From: Rhynchopus sp. YZ270_cl-10
Taxonomy: Eukaryota > Euglenozoa > Diplonemea > Diplonemida > Diplonemidae
Length of the DNA stretch: 64,000 nt
Direction: 5' to 3'
Assembly: GCA_964035575.1 (NCBI GenBank)
Contig: OZ037854.1
Coordinates: 1,240,001 to 1,304,000 of the forward strand
Shown here: positions 55,001-63,305 of the stretch, one piece after another
Layout: every line of letters begins with the position of its first letter
How positions within the stretch are numbered: position 1 is the stretch's first letter
The notes under the pieces: model-generated
The model's database searches: none
What the model saw: only the letters and a program-made list of their open reading frames with translations
Told to the model about the DNA's origin: nothing
Translations under genes and position numbers: made by a program

Positions 55001-55950
55001 AAGCAAACGACAGAAGAACCTAAATCCCCCTCTCACAATGCTCCGAACAAGAATGATTCTTGTTATGTTTCTTTTTAAGTAACTGTTCTAACTACTCCCA
55101 GCGAGATGCGATCAGCATGTTTCAACCTTTATTTCATTGTTTTTTAACCTCTTTTTTTTTTGTCACGAAAACAGTGGTAGTAGACCCTTCAACTTGTTTT
55201 ATGTTGTATTCGTGAGGAACGTACGTCCGATCAGGAGTCCTAAATTTCCACAATGACGTAAGTTTGTCAAACGAATACCTTTTTATCCAGAAACTAAATC
55301 CCTGTACTGTCGCCGGTGTTGATGTGGCGAATGGTTTATTTATTCCTAGCTTCCTCTTTTGTTTCTTTTTCCTGTTCCACATGACCAGTGAGGCACATAA
55401 GCCTTTCTAAGTCACGTATTTTCTGTTCGGTATGCCTTGTGATCTCTTATAATCCCTTTTCTTGACTACAGAGTCACACGTGTCCTACCCACGCAGTTGA
55501 GTCTCCTTGGGATCGAGCGAGCTCAACGACAGTGGCAAACTGGACCCAGCACTTTGTGTGCCTTGGCCGCCATAGTTTCTCGTTTATCATTTCATAATTT
55601 GATTCCGTCCCACCCACTACACCCCACCCCATTTCTCCGAACATTGTTCGGTGCTTGAAAGACGTGTCAGTCAGCACAGACCGTCTTACTTTTTGTTTCA
55701 TTTATCAAAGCTGTGTACGGATACATCCATGTTTTCAAAAACATTTTTTTTTTGTTTCATGACAGTCTTGGCACCTCGGCTGACAACTGTTTCTCTTGTC
55801 TTATCAGAGACGTTTTGCCCTTTCTCTTTGCCAATGGCGCACTAAGTAGGGAAGAGACCTCGGTCCCTTCCCTACTCAGTCTGTGGCCTGATTTTGCAAC
55901 GAAAATACAAACCACCCCTTCCCCAACTGTTTTGAGATTACCTTATTGCG
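52021..55950 (+). repeat. Tandem segmental duplication, unit B
   Basis: Counterpart of unit A, beginning with CCCACCTCACTCCAGATAAA before the gene and ending in the shared flank near 55950. Confidence 0.8.
52073..55078 (+). CDS. Type I membrane protein with CUB-like repeats, copy 2
   Basis: 1001 residues. Same signal peptide and first unit as copy 1, but four 200-residue units instead of two (unit starts near 52131, 52750, 53357 and 53960, spacing 603-618 bp). The units are so alike at DNA level that unequal exchange inside the gene is likely. The Pro/Thr linker is short (about 50 residues) and joins directly to VASVDALQCPTVPGVSQ, so the EGF-like and SEA-like segments of copy 1 are absent. 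The transmembrane helix is the same. The last residues differ (APNKNDSCYVSF against EHRNSVGV), because copy 1 has other sequence after its codon for Asn. Probably a surface receptor or adhesin whose length varies by repeat number. Confidence 0.87.
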   Translation: MYSVLVAAMALHAGVHDLDNSSGIVDMLLPTEIADTFWTASCDGAFVVQYLNDFDGDFIIINNRDEESRVSGERSTVTTHSFAAQTRVIMIASVKSVSGNKKVLFSWACDAVPAALPSTLNTAGDVSHVKYGANEGLSWQLQCDENEEVHITWTSFNISNDSLWMGHRENGTWSTFFNASGLDTAEDFTFTSTGSAYVVFMSSPDSDGGDFAFRYECLSNDIALPSSGIVDRLLPSKIADTVWTVSCDGTFVVQYLNDFGGDFIISVDGNDQSRVSGEDTRVAAQRFSAHTTVSMTASMKTGNKKVLFSWACDAVPAALPSTLNTAGDVSHMKYGANEGLSWQLQCDENEEVHITWMSFNIGNDSLWMIQRENGTWSTFFNASGLDTAEDFTFTSTGATYVVFMSSPDSAGGDFAFRYECLSNDIVLPSSGIVDRLLPSKIADTVWTASCDGTFVVQYLNDFGGDFIISIDGIEQSRVSGEDSRVAAQRFSAHTTVSMTASMKTGNKKVLFSWACDAVPAALPSTLNTAGDVSHMKYGPNEQNYWILQCEAAMRITWTSFNIGNDSLWMIQRENGDWSTFFNTSDLDTAEDFTFTSTGSAYVFFSSEVASDGGDFAFRYECLSNDIVLPSSGIVDRLLPSKIADTVWTASCDGTFVVQHLNEFGGDFIISIDGIEQSRVSGEDSRVAAQRFSAHTTVSMTASVKTGNKKVLFSWACDAMPAALPSTLNTAGDVSHMNYGPNEQEYWILQCEAAMRITWTSFNIGNDSLWMIQRENGDWSTFFNASDLDTAEDFTFTSTGATYVFFTSEVDSAGGDFAFRYECLSTPAPPTAEPTAVPTATPTAAPSAVPTVAPTAVPTAAPTLSLVTSAVPSAAPTALPGVASVDALQCPTVPGVSQVYRTDAGKCIPLSCSSGFTRVRSGTVYVCISSTAAPLDEYLAPTDSDDELAVGASVGISVGVGLFVIAAVVLVVCYVARKQTTEEPKSPSHNAPNKNDSCYVSF

Positions 55951-56240
55951 CACGCTTCTCAAGTATCCGGATTACCACAACACTGCACCATACCGTCTCT
56001 TCATGCCTGTGGTGCTGGCGGAGGTACTGTACAAAAACAAAGACGAAAACAAAATGAAGTTGCATAGGAACACTTTGGTCTAATGGTGTTGTCTGAATCC
56101 TGTTTTGTGCACATGTCTCACATGGCGCACAGATGATGTGACCTGGTCGAAATATTTGTTGCAATTGATGCAACTGTTCTCATCTTTACTCTTCCCTTCC
56201 CTTCCCTTTCCCTTCCCCTTACACCACCTTTGTACAGAAC
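55079..56240. other. Spacer before the kelch gene
   Basis: 1.2 kb. The first 870 bp are duplicated sequence shared with 50900-51830. A strong pyrimidine tract ends at 56237. Confidence 0.6.
56185..56237 (+). promoter_or_regulatory. Strong pyrimidine tract and AG before the kelch gene
   Basis: Runs of CTTCC repeated, then CACCTTTGTACAG ending at 56237, only 3 bp before the ATG at 56241. The best-looking acceptor in the window; fits spliced-leader addition or a 5' UTR intron. Confidence 0.45.
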
Positions 56241-57842
56241 ATGGCGGACCTATGGCTGCATCGCAGCAACGCACAGAGACACCTCGAAAAGCCGAAGGTG
56301 TCGTATGAAGACAGCATAGGTGGCAGTGGGGTGCTCAACAGCGCACGCCCGCCGGTGAAGTGGCGCAAGGTGCACGACTCCTGCGACTACTCCACGAAGC
56401 AGTGCAAGGTCAAGCAGGCAGAGGAGCAGCAGGCACACCCGCACCCGCATCCACACCAGAACCTCTCGCCGTGGCTTTCGTCGCCGCAGATCGACCACAA
56501 ATACTGGACGGACCTGCCGCCACCACGCACAAAGTTCACAACTGTAGTCTACGACGGGCGTCTCATCGTCCACGGTGGCGGTCTGCAGAAAGCCTTCCAC
56601 AGCGACGTCTACGTGTACCACCTAGCCTCAAACGACCCTGCCAAGCTTGGCAGGTGGGAGTGCATACAAGAAGACGCTTCGAAGCTGAACGGCCCCTGCC
56701 CACGCAGGTCGCACCGTGCTGTTGTGCGTGGCCACGAGATGATCCTCTTCGGTGGGCGCAGCAACCACGGCCGCGTCAACGACGTCTTCTCTCTTGACCT
56801 GAACACCTATGAGTGGACCAACCGCACGCCTTCGCACATCAACGGCCCAGCTCCGGTGGAGCGTGCAGCGCATTCGTGCGTTATGTGGCGTGAACGGAAG
56901 ATGATTGTGTACGGAGGCGACTATGAGTCGAAGGAAGGCTGCCAATCGTATCTCCAAGATGTGTGGGAGTTGGACGTCAACTCGTGGCGGTGGAAGGAGC
57001 TGCACCCTGTCGGGGACATCCCTGCCGCACGCCTGGGGCACGACGCTGCCATCTCTGAAGACTCGATGTTCGTCTTCGGAGGCTACCAATCGTCCCGCCT
57101 CAACGACATCTTCGTTCTGGACCTGACGTGCGGTGTGTGGCGCCGTGTGTGGCGTCTGCACGCCATCAAGCCTGCCTCCTTCCTCTCCATGGTTGCGGTG
57201 CCTGCAAAGAACACCAAAAAGAACGCCCGCAAAAAGCACTCTGTGCGCTGCGAATCGCTTCACCAGCTCAACCCAGACTGGCCGTACCTAGGAGAAAACG
57301 AAGGAGCCCTCTCTTGGACCGACAAGGACACACCCAACGCACGAGCTGCGAGCCTCATCATTTGGGGTGGCAGCCATGCCGACACAAACTCATGCACAGA
57401 CGTGCTGCTCAAATTCGACGTCGACACAGAAAACTTCGAGGAGCTCTGCGTGGTCGGGGAGAAGCCTCCGGCACGTCTCGGGCACGGCATGGCACAGCAC
57501 GGCGGCAACGTCTTTCTCATTGGCGGCTGCGACAACGCTTACTACAATGATATGTACGAGCTTGACCTGGGGCAGCCCTCCCTCAAGGAGATCATGCGGC
57601 ACTTCATCCTGCTCAGTGGCATTCAGTACAAATGGCCCACAGAAGCCGACACCAAGAGACTCGACATCGATGCCTGCGAATGTGAGTCCCTCTGCGACGG
57701 GGTTGAGGACCCAGCCCTTCTGCAGTCCTACACATCAGAGCCAGGTCTCTCTCGCACCGCGAGCTCCCTGAGTGGTGGTTGTACGAAGTGTTCTTCAGGG
57801 CTTTGCAGCGCAGCGTCCAGCTCAGCTTTGAAACAGACGTAG
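56241..57842 (+). CDS. Kelch-repeat protein
   Basis: 533 residues, single exon. The N terminus (1-90) is polar with a HPHPHPH stretch. From about 95 there are five or six kelch repeats with the double glycine and the following conserved aromatic: LIVHGGGLQ, MILFGGRSNHGRVNDVFSLDL, MIVYGGDYES with DVWELDVNSWRW, MFVFGGYQSSRLNDIFVLDL, then LIIWGGSHADT and VFLIGGCDNAYYNDMYELDL. They would close one beta-propeller, typical of adaptor or scaffold proteins. An insertion rich in K/N/R separates repeats four and five (about 305-350). The C-terminal 100 residues are Cys/Ser-rich (CECESLCDG, CTKCSSGLCSAASSS), and no BTB or F-box is seen. Function beyond protein binding is unknown. Confidence 0.88.
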   Translation: MADLWLHRSNAQRHLEKPKVSYEDSIGGSGVLNSARPPVKWRKVHDSCDYSTKQCKVKQAEEQQAHPHPHPHQNLSPWLSSPQIDHKYWTDLPPPRTKFTTVVYDGRLIVHGGGLQKAFHSDVYVYHLASNDPAKLGRWECIQEDASKLNGPCPRRSHRAVVRGHEMILFGGRSNHGRVNDVFSLDLNTYEWTNRTPSHINGPAPVERAAHSCVMWRERKMIVYGGDYESKEGCQSYLQDVWELDVNSWRWKELHPVGDIPAARLGHDAAISEDSMFVFGGYQSSRLNDIFVLDLTCGVWRRVWRLHAIKPASFLSMVAVPAKNTKKNARKKHSVRCESLHQLNPDWPYLGENEGALSWTDKDTPNARAASLIIWGGSHADTNSCTDVLLKFDVDTENFEELCVVGEKPPARLGHGMAQHGGNVFLIGGCDNAYYNDMYELDLGQPSLKEIMRHFILLSGIQYKWPTEADTKRLDIDACECESLCDGVEDPALLQSYTSEPGLSRTASSLSGGCTKCSSGLCSAASSSALKQT

Positions 57843-58147
57843 CAGAAGAATATCCATGGCGTAAAAGATGTGTATAAAAGAAAAAAACGCACAAAGTTTT
57901 GAAAGAAAATAGGAAAAAAAAACATAAAAGGGGGTATTTTACCCCCGAATTTTCTTTAAATCTCTTGTCTCCCCCACACACTTTGATATCTGTTTTTTTA
58001 TATTTTTGTGAACTGAAGTAGTGACGCTGAGTGCCTATACTTTTTGGCAGCCGCGTCACTTGTTTATTTTCTAGAACAGAATTTTGTTTTATTTATTTCT
58101 AACGCAACATTTAGAAGATGAGGGGGGTTTTTTTTACTTGCCCGAAA
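57843..58147. other. 3' flank of kelch gene
   Basis: AT-rich DNA up to the hAT element. 58140-58147 is its left target-site duplication GCCCGAAA. Confidence 0.6.
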
Positions 58148-58392
58148 CAGTGTTTCCCAGCATCTCACCTAACTCTGAAAATAGGTGAGATTTTGCGGTT
58201 TTGCGGGTTTTTGTATAGGTGTGGCGAGCCCGGGCGCGCTTCGCGCGCCCGGGTCCCCACCTTAGCTCAAGTTGGGGGCCTCCGGCGGAATGTGAGAATT
58301 TCTCGGAGTTCGGCACTTCATTGATATTTGCACCAGGCACACGTGGTATACGAATTATCAGTAAACTCAGTACATTTACAAAATAAACGGCA

Positions 58393-58445
58393 GTCATGAC
58401 AGGCATGGCACCCAAGCGAAGCCACGGTACGCAACATTTCTAAAA
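58393..58445. repeat. Inverted repeat arm within the transposon
   Basis: CAGTCATGACAGGCATGG with GCGAAGCCACGGTACGCAAC is repeated inverted at 59278-59333, inside the nested element. The two elements therefore share this piece as well. Confidence 0.6.
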
Positions 58446-58779
58446 ATTGTTGACATAAATGTCACTGTCGTTGGAAGATTGGGGGGTCAGCTTGTTTTTG
58501 TGCCCAAAATTTTTTCAGCACTGCTGACCAGGGACATTGGGAACATAGGGATTTTTGCGGAGCAAAAAAAAAATCAAACAAATGGCGCCGCAGGCAGGGC
58601 TTCCCACAGGGGGGACCAGGGGGGACCACTGGTCCCCCTGGGGGAAAATAAAAATAATAAGGGGGGACCAGGGGGGACCAGCCTGCCCTTGAGTGTTCCG
58701 AGGCTGCCTATTAGGAATTTTCCACATTTTTTTTAATTTTTCCCACCCTCCCGTCCCCGCGCATCCAAATACAGGCAAC

Positions 58780-58950
58780 TACACGACGGTGATGTACAGT
58801 ACATTACAAGTGAAGTTACATGTAACGTTACAAGTGAAAAACCGTTACAAGTGAGTTACAAGTGAGTTACAAGTGAGTTACATGTAACAAAAGTTACATG
58901 TAACTCACTTGTAACTCCACTTGTAACACCCGTTACATCACCGTCGTGTA
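58780..58950. mobile_element. Palindromic MITE with TA flanks
   Basis: Perfect 17-bp inverted ends TACACGACGGTGATGTA at the left and its complement at the right, bounded by TA on both sides. The interior consists of GTTACAAGTGA units in both orientations. TA flanks fit a Tc1/mariner-like MITE. Confidence 0.6.
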
Positions 58951-58963
58951 ACAGGGGGAAAAG

Positions 58964-59113
58964 ATGGCACCAAAAAAGTCCTCCGGACCAAGACAGATTT
59001 CCATAATGGAATTTGCAAAGCGACCGGCGGAGTCCCAGTTATCGGCTCAGGCTCCGAAGAGGCAGAAAATAACGGTTGCAAAGAACCACGAGTATGCCTC
59101 ATGGGCAAAGTGA
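58964..59113 (+). pseudogene. N-terminal fragment of a transposase-like protein
   Basis: A 49-codon ORF starting MAPKKSSGPRQISIMEFAKR and ending YASWAK. A basic start followed by Q-x2-I-x2-F resembles the N terminus of hAT-type transposases, which often carries a PCNA-binding-like motif. Everything after it is missing, so it is taken as a remnant of the element's transposase. Based on resemblance only. Confidence 0.4.
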
Positions 59114-59277
59114 CCCCGTCACAGCCAGAACGCGACTCAATTGGTCAAACGCCGAAGGAAAAGGAAGCATGCATCATGGCAAAAGAAAAAAGTAGCGTAC
59201 CGTGCGCCTGCGGCGCAAGATTGCAAGCCACCCATGACATAGTGTGGCTGTAAAATGTGCAATTTTAATCACAGTAT

Positions 59278-59333
59278 TTTGAAATGTTGCGTACCGTGGC
59301 TTCGCCAGGAACCTTTGCCATGACTGTCGTTTC
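59278..59333. repeat. Inverted repeat arm, partner of 58393-58445
   Basis: GTTGCGTACCGTGGCTTCGC and CATGACTGTCG; reverse complement of the left arm with a few changes. Confidence 0.6.
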
Positions 59334-59659
59334 TTTTTGTAGATGTCTATACGAGGAAACGTCTGCACGCTACCGACCTGACATATTTTTTCTTATTCCG
59401 CAAAGGTGGGGAACGTGAGATGATATGCAATATGCGAGTTAATGCAGCAGTTTTAACGGTTTGCCGGGACATTTTCGCCGAAGTCGAAAAATTTTTTTGA
59501 CCACTTAAAGTGCGTAAAGGCGCGTAACGTAACGTAGCGTCAGCGTTAATGCTACACACCACACAAATTAAAATCATTGAAAAAAAAAAAAAAATTCCAC
59601 CTTTTTTTGGCTGGTCCCCCTGGGAGGCCAAAACCCCAGATCCTGCGGGAAGCCCTGGC

Positions 59660-59810
59660 AGGCGAAAAAAAATTAGGGTACAGTGTAAAAATCTATCTTT
59701 TTACAGCACAAAGTCACACACCTAACCCTTTTTTGCGGAGCAAAAAAGGGAAAATGGCGCCGCAGGCAAAAAAAAATTGAGGTACAGCCTGAATGGTGCG
59801 GTCAGCAACC
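59660..59810 (+). repeat. Module shared with the hAT element at 37000-37755
   Basis: AGGCGAAAAAAAATTAGGGT, ACAGTGTAAAAAT, then GCGGAGCAAAAAA and ATGGCGCCGCAGGC. The reverse complement of 37190-37350 reads the same way with about 150 bp of alignment. Confidence 0.75.
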
Positions 59811-59841
59811 CAGTTCCCCATGGTACTCCCGTGGTTCAACC

Positions 59842-59873
<32 letters not shown>

Positions 59874-59962
59874 CCTGCAGGTGAGATTTCTCACCTCACT
59901 TTTTTTTTTTTTTTTTTTTTTGTGAGATTTCTCACCCCAAAATCTCACCGTGGGAAACACTG

Positions 59963-61746
59963 GCCCGAAAGACCGGGGGGCCTGACCTCGCTTCTGTGTG
60001 CTGTCACTAGGTCAGACGGGATGTAATGGGTCGCGACTAACGTGACAACCAGAGGGCTGCTGGTCCTCTACAGGACAGAGTGCAGGTGACCAGAGAAGTC
60101 ACTTCACTGACACCCTCTGGTGCCATGTCTCCCCTAGGCTAGGAGGGGGGTGCTTGCCACTTTACGGAGACCACCTAACCATTTCCACTGCGACCTTTTT
60201 CACACTCCTGGCACCACGGTTGGTTGTCATTGGTGTGTGGAAGCCGTCCACTTTTCACCCTCAGGTAGAACTTCAGGAAGCGCCACGAAAAAGGACGCAA
60301 TTTAAAGTCCATTCCAGGACGAGGGTGACGGGGTTTTTTTTTTGGCAAAGTACTTTTCACTTTTTTGAACAAATATCTTCCATTCTCTTTTAATTGCAGT
60401 ACAATGCTGTACTGAAAAATGGATTAAAAAAATGTTACGTCCCTGTGAGTTCATGTGCACACGTGTCCCTTCACTTCTCTCCACCTCTCTAGGGAGGGGT
60501 TCCTGCTCAACCACGTTTCCTCTCTCTGTCCTCCCAATCTGCGACAAAGGGCGCCAAGTGCGCCAGGGGGGTTATATTTTTTTTGTCCCCCTTTTATAAC
60601 GATTGTGATCAAAAAAAGGTGACGTGCGGAGAGGGTAGTGCCGCTGACTAGCAGTTTGGGCAAGCTAGACGGCGCTGTCACCAAAAATAACGTGGGAAAC
60701 CAAAAATATATTTTCACACCCTTTTTTTATTAGGTTTCCTGCATGCCCTCTTAGGGAGCAAATACTTTTGTGGGGCATGATCTGATATTTAAACTTCTGT
60801 GACTATGACGGGTGGGTAGCGCGCCCCACTAAAAAAGGTCCAGGGGGGAACGGCTCTTTACTAACTAAAGCAAAAAAAAACGTGAGGTTTAGATTCATAT
60901 TTTACAACGCCTTACTTCTCTTTTTGTGTTCTTTTTTTGCGGATCCTCCTCTTTCATAATACCCCTATATATTTTACGATTACCTGTGTAAACAACATTG
61001 TGGGTTTAGTGCAGTCACTGAATGGACCCTGGTTGACTTGCCTCTGACCACGTTTTTCATTCGGTTTCTTGTTGTTCTTCCTCAAAAAGTAGTGGAACTC
61101 CAGATACCATCATAGGTGCGATGCCGGCTGGCTGCGTGCAGAATTGTCATATGACAGCTTTTCAAAAGAAAAAAGCATGTGGCAGATCTCCTATCTAACA
61201 AATCAAGTTTTGTGGATCCCCAACAACATCGGCGCCTGTAGTCTCTTCGAGGCCTAATCAATATTCACCTTTTTTAAAAATTTTGTTTTTAATCTCTGAT
61301 TGTTGATACCTGAAGGGAGCCCCTTTTTTTTTTGTCAGCATGACACCTGTGCAGACGTATGGAGCGTGCCTTTAGAGAGAGAGGGTAGTCTTTTTTTTTT
61401 GCCTTACACCAAAGTGAACCATTTCTTAGATATTGCGAACAAAAAAAAAAAACAAAGACATCAATTATGGGTGTACTCCGTTTTACGAAAGCAATTTTTT
61501 TTAGGGGGACTTTTTTTTCCCCTCTAAAAATCGTTCCTCTTTTTCCTCCTTTTTGGCTCTTCCTTTTTGTGCAAAAAAAAAAAAAAAAAAACATAATTTC
61601 TCCCTTCCTTTGGTTGTATGATAATACACACCTCATCGTTTTTAAGAAGTTTTTTTTCAGGGTACCCAACCGACCCGACCCAACCCACCCCACCCCAACC
61701 CTTATCTACACCCTTGTGAGTTATATCTTGTTAGTCAGGGCCTTGC
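59963..61746. other. Spacer, no gene seen
   Basis: The first 600 bp are less AT-rich (59971-60560) but hold no ORF with family resemblance and no RNA gene I recognise. A weak R1-like start occurs near 61090. Confidence 0.5.
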
Positions 61747-62035
61747 GTACGCCTAGGCATACCTATAGAAGGCGAATACATATTCGGCCTTTATTCGGAT
61801 CCCAAAATTCTTGGGCCATATTCGGCCTACATTCGGATCCGAATATCGCGGATCCGAACATAGGGCGACTACGAAATTCGCCTTCTAGGTACGCCTAGGC
61901 ATACCCCGAAGGCGAATTCGTATTCTCCCTATTTTCGGATCCCAAACATCCTGGACTATATTCAGTATTCACCCTGTATTCGGATCCGAATATAGGGTGA
62001 ATACGAATTTGCCTTCGGGGTATGCCTAGGTACGG
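61747..62035. mobile_element. Double palindromic element
   Basis: Two fold-back units (61747-61906 and 61889-62035) that share the central GGTACGCCTAGGCATACC. Each unit has ends related to GTACGCCTAGGCATACC, GAAGGCGAATTCGTATTC and their complement, with ATTCGGATCCGAAT near the centre. Probably MITE-like, unusual in being a head-to-tail dimer sharing one terminus. Confidence 0.7.
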
Positions 62036-62492
62036 TGAGGCGTTTTACACTTTCAACTCTTTTTGTTATCCTTTTTTTTTAGAGAGAAGGGGCCCTGGGA
62101 AGTCATACTCCGCGTAGGAGTTTTGCTTGCAGTTTACCCCCTTTGGTCAGTTGTTAGCGCTTTTTTGTCAAAAAGTGTTTTTTTTTTCCAGCTTCAATGG
62201 AAGGGTCCCCAATAAGAAATGTACAAAAAGGAAGTGTTTCAAAAAAAAAAAAAATCAAGTGTTCAAAAAAAAGGTTCTCCCCAACAGCTCGTTTTCTCCC
62301 CGTTAAATTAGTTTTTTTTTCGCCCATTATTGGCATGTTTTACGTGTTTTGTTAGATATAAACGTTGTAAGTTGCGTGTGGAAGCACATTTTATTCATCT
62401 TACTGTAATACAAGCTTTCTTTGTTCCCCCCTCCTCAAAACATCAGGTTTTTTTTCTTCTGAAATTCAATTCTTTCCAAAAGAATTTTTCTC

Positions 62493-62522
62493 TGAATCTG
62501 GAAAAACAGTTTTCCAGATTCA
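62493..62522. repeat. Perfect 13-bp stem hairpin
   Basis: TGAATCTGGAAAA and TTTTCCAGATTCA around a 4-base loop. Function unknown. Confidence 0.55.
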
Positions 62523-62551
62523 GGTCCACCCCCGGTGCACCCTGTCATGTA

Positions 62552-62600
62552 CCAAGGTACACTGCCACGAGCGGGCTGTTTTATTTCAAGTCAAGTTTTG
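62552..62600 (+). repeat. R2-like dispersed repeat
   Basis: ACCAAGGTACACTGCCACGA, GCGGGCTGTTTTATTTCAAG; similar to 45490. Confidence 0.45.
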
Positions 62601-63061
62601 TTTTTTGAAGATTTAGCGCGAGTATAAAAGTGTTGTCAATGCCAAACTCCTTTTCTTTTGTAAATAATCTGATGAGTAAAAAAAACGGTGTTGCTTTCTG
62701 TCATTCTGAAACACACCACTTCAACAGGTTTATCGTAAAAATGAAAATAAAAAAGTATTGTAAACGGGACTTTCGTTTTATTCAAAACTACATACAACTA
62801 CGTATCAGCGATTTCCACGAAACGTGAATAGGGGAGGGTCACGTGTATTTGGATCACTCATACGCGGGGATACACGTTGTCATAGTTTTCAAAAAAAAAA
62901 GACTAAAAATATTTATTGTACCAGTAGGTGATTGTCGAGACAACAACTTAATAAAAGTAAAAATGCTCATCACAGGCTCGACAACCCTCGACAATTCTTT
63001 TTCGGCACACTGTGTTGTTGTGTGTATCCATTCTTTCCTTTTCAGCTTCGCCAATCTTTGT

Positions 63062-63115
63062 CAAGGTGACTTAGTACAGAGGGGCTTAGGTCCATCTTAC
63101 AAACCCTTTTTTTGT
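63062..63115 (+). repeat. R2 short dispersed repeat
   Basis: AAGGTGACTTAGTACAGAGG, GGCTTAGGTCCATCTTACAA. Near consensus; an R3-like CCTGCGTC...CCGGTGAGGC stretch follows at 63230. Confidence 0.6.
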
Positions 63116-63305
63116 CAAATACTTTTGACAACGGTGATAAACCATCTTACGAACTATTTCTCCTTTTTTTTGTAAAGATTTTGTACGAAATCTCGTATTT
63201 TCCACACATTTTCTTAAAATCCTGAATGCCTGCGTCGCCGCGTATCCGGTGAGGCATGCACACTGTCACCCTCTCTTTTTCTTTTCAATATAAAATGAAA
63301 AGAAA

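Larger units (their letters stand above)
58595..59657 (+). mobile_element. Nested hAT-like element (1.06 kb)
   Basis: Ends CAGGGCTTCCCACAGG and, on the opposite strand, CAGGGCTTCCCGCAGG. Comparison with the module at 37341 shows it interrupts GGCGCCGCAGGCGAAA. The flanks share GCAGG (5 bp, perhaps 6), shorter than the usual 8. It contains a palindromic element (58780-58950) and a short transposase-like N-terminal ORF (58964-59113). GGGGACCA/TGGTCCCC blocks lie near both ends. Confidence 0.7.
58148..59962 (+). mobile_element. hAT-type DNA transposon (1.8 kb) with another element nested in it
   Basis: Ends CAGTGTTTCCCA and TGGGAAACACTG are a 12-bp perfect inverted repeat of classic hAT type, flanked by identical 8-bp copies GCCCGAAA (58140-58147 and 59963-59970). 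Subterminal GGTGAGAT/ATCTCACC motifs occur near both ends. It encodes no full transposase. The inside carries the GCGCCGCAGGC module also found in 37000-37755, a GC-rich palindrome (58231-58254) and the nested element at 58595-59657. Confidence 0.93.

Noticed and set aside
58479-58736. 85-aa ORF in the hAT element
   Set aside because: It spans the junction of outer and nested elements and consists of repeat sequence.
59971-60560. A structural RNA gene in the less AT-rich stretch after the transposon
   Set aside because: No rRNA, tRNA or snRNA signature that I can recognise by eye.
61090-61150. Possible further R1 copy (AGTGGAACTCCAGATACC)
   Set aside because: Only the first few bases agree; too diverged to count.
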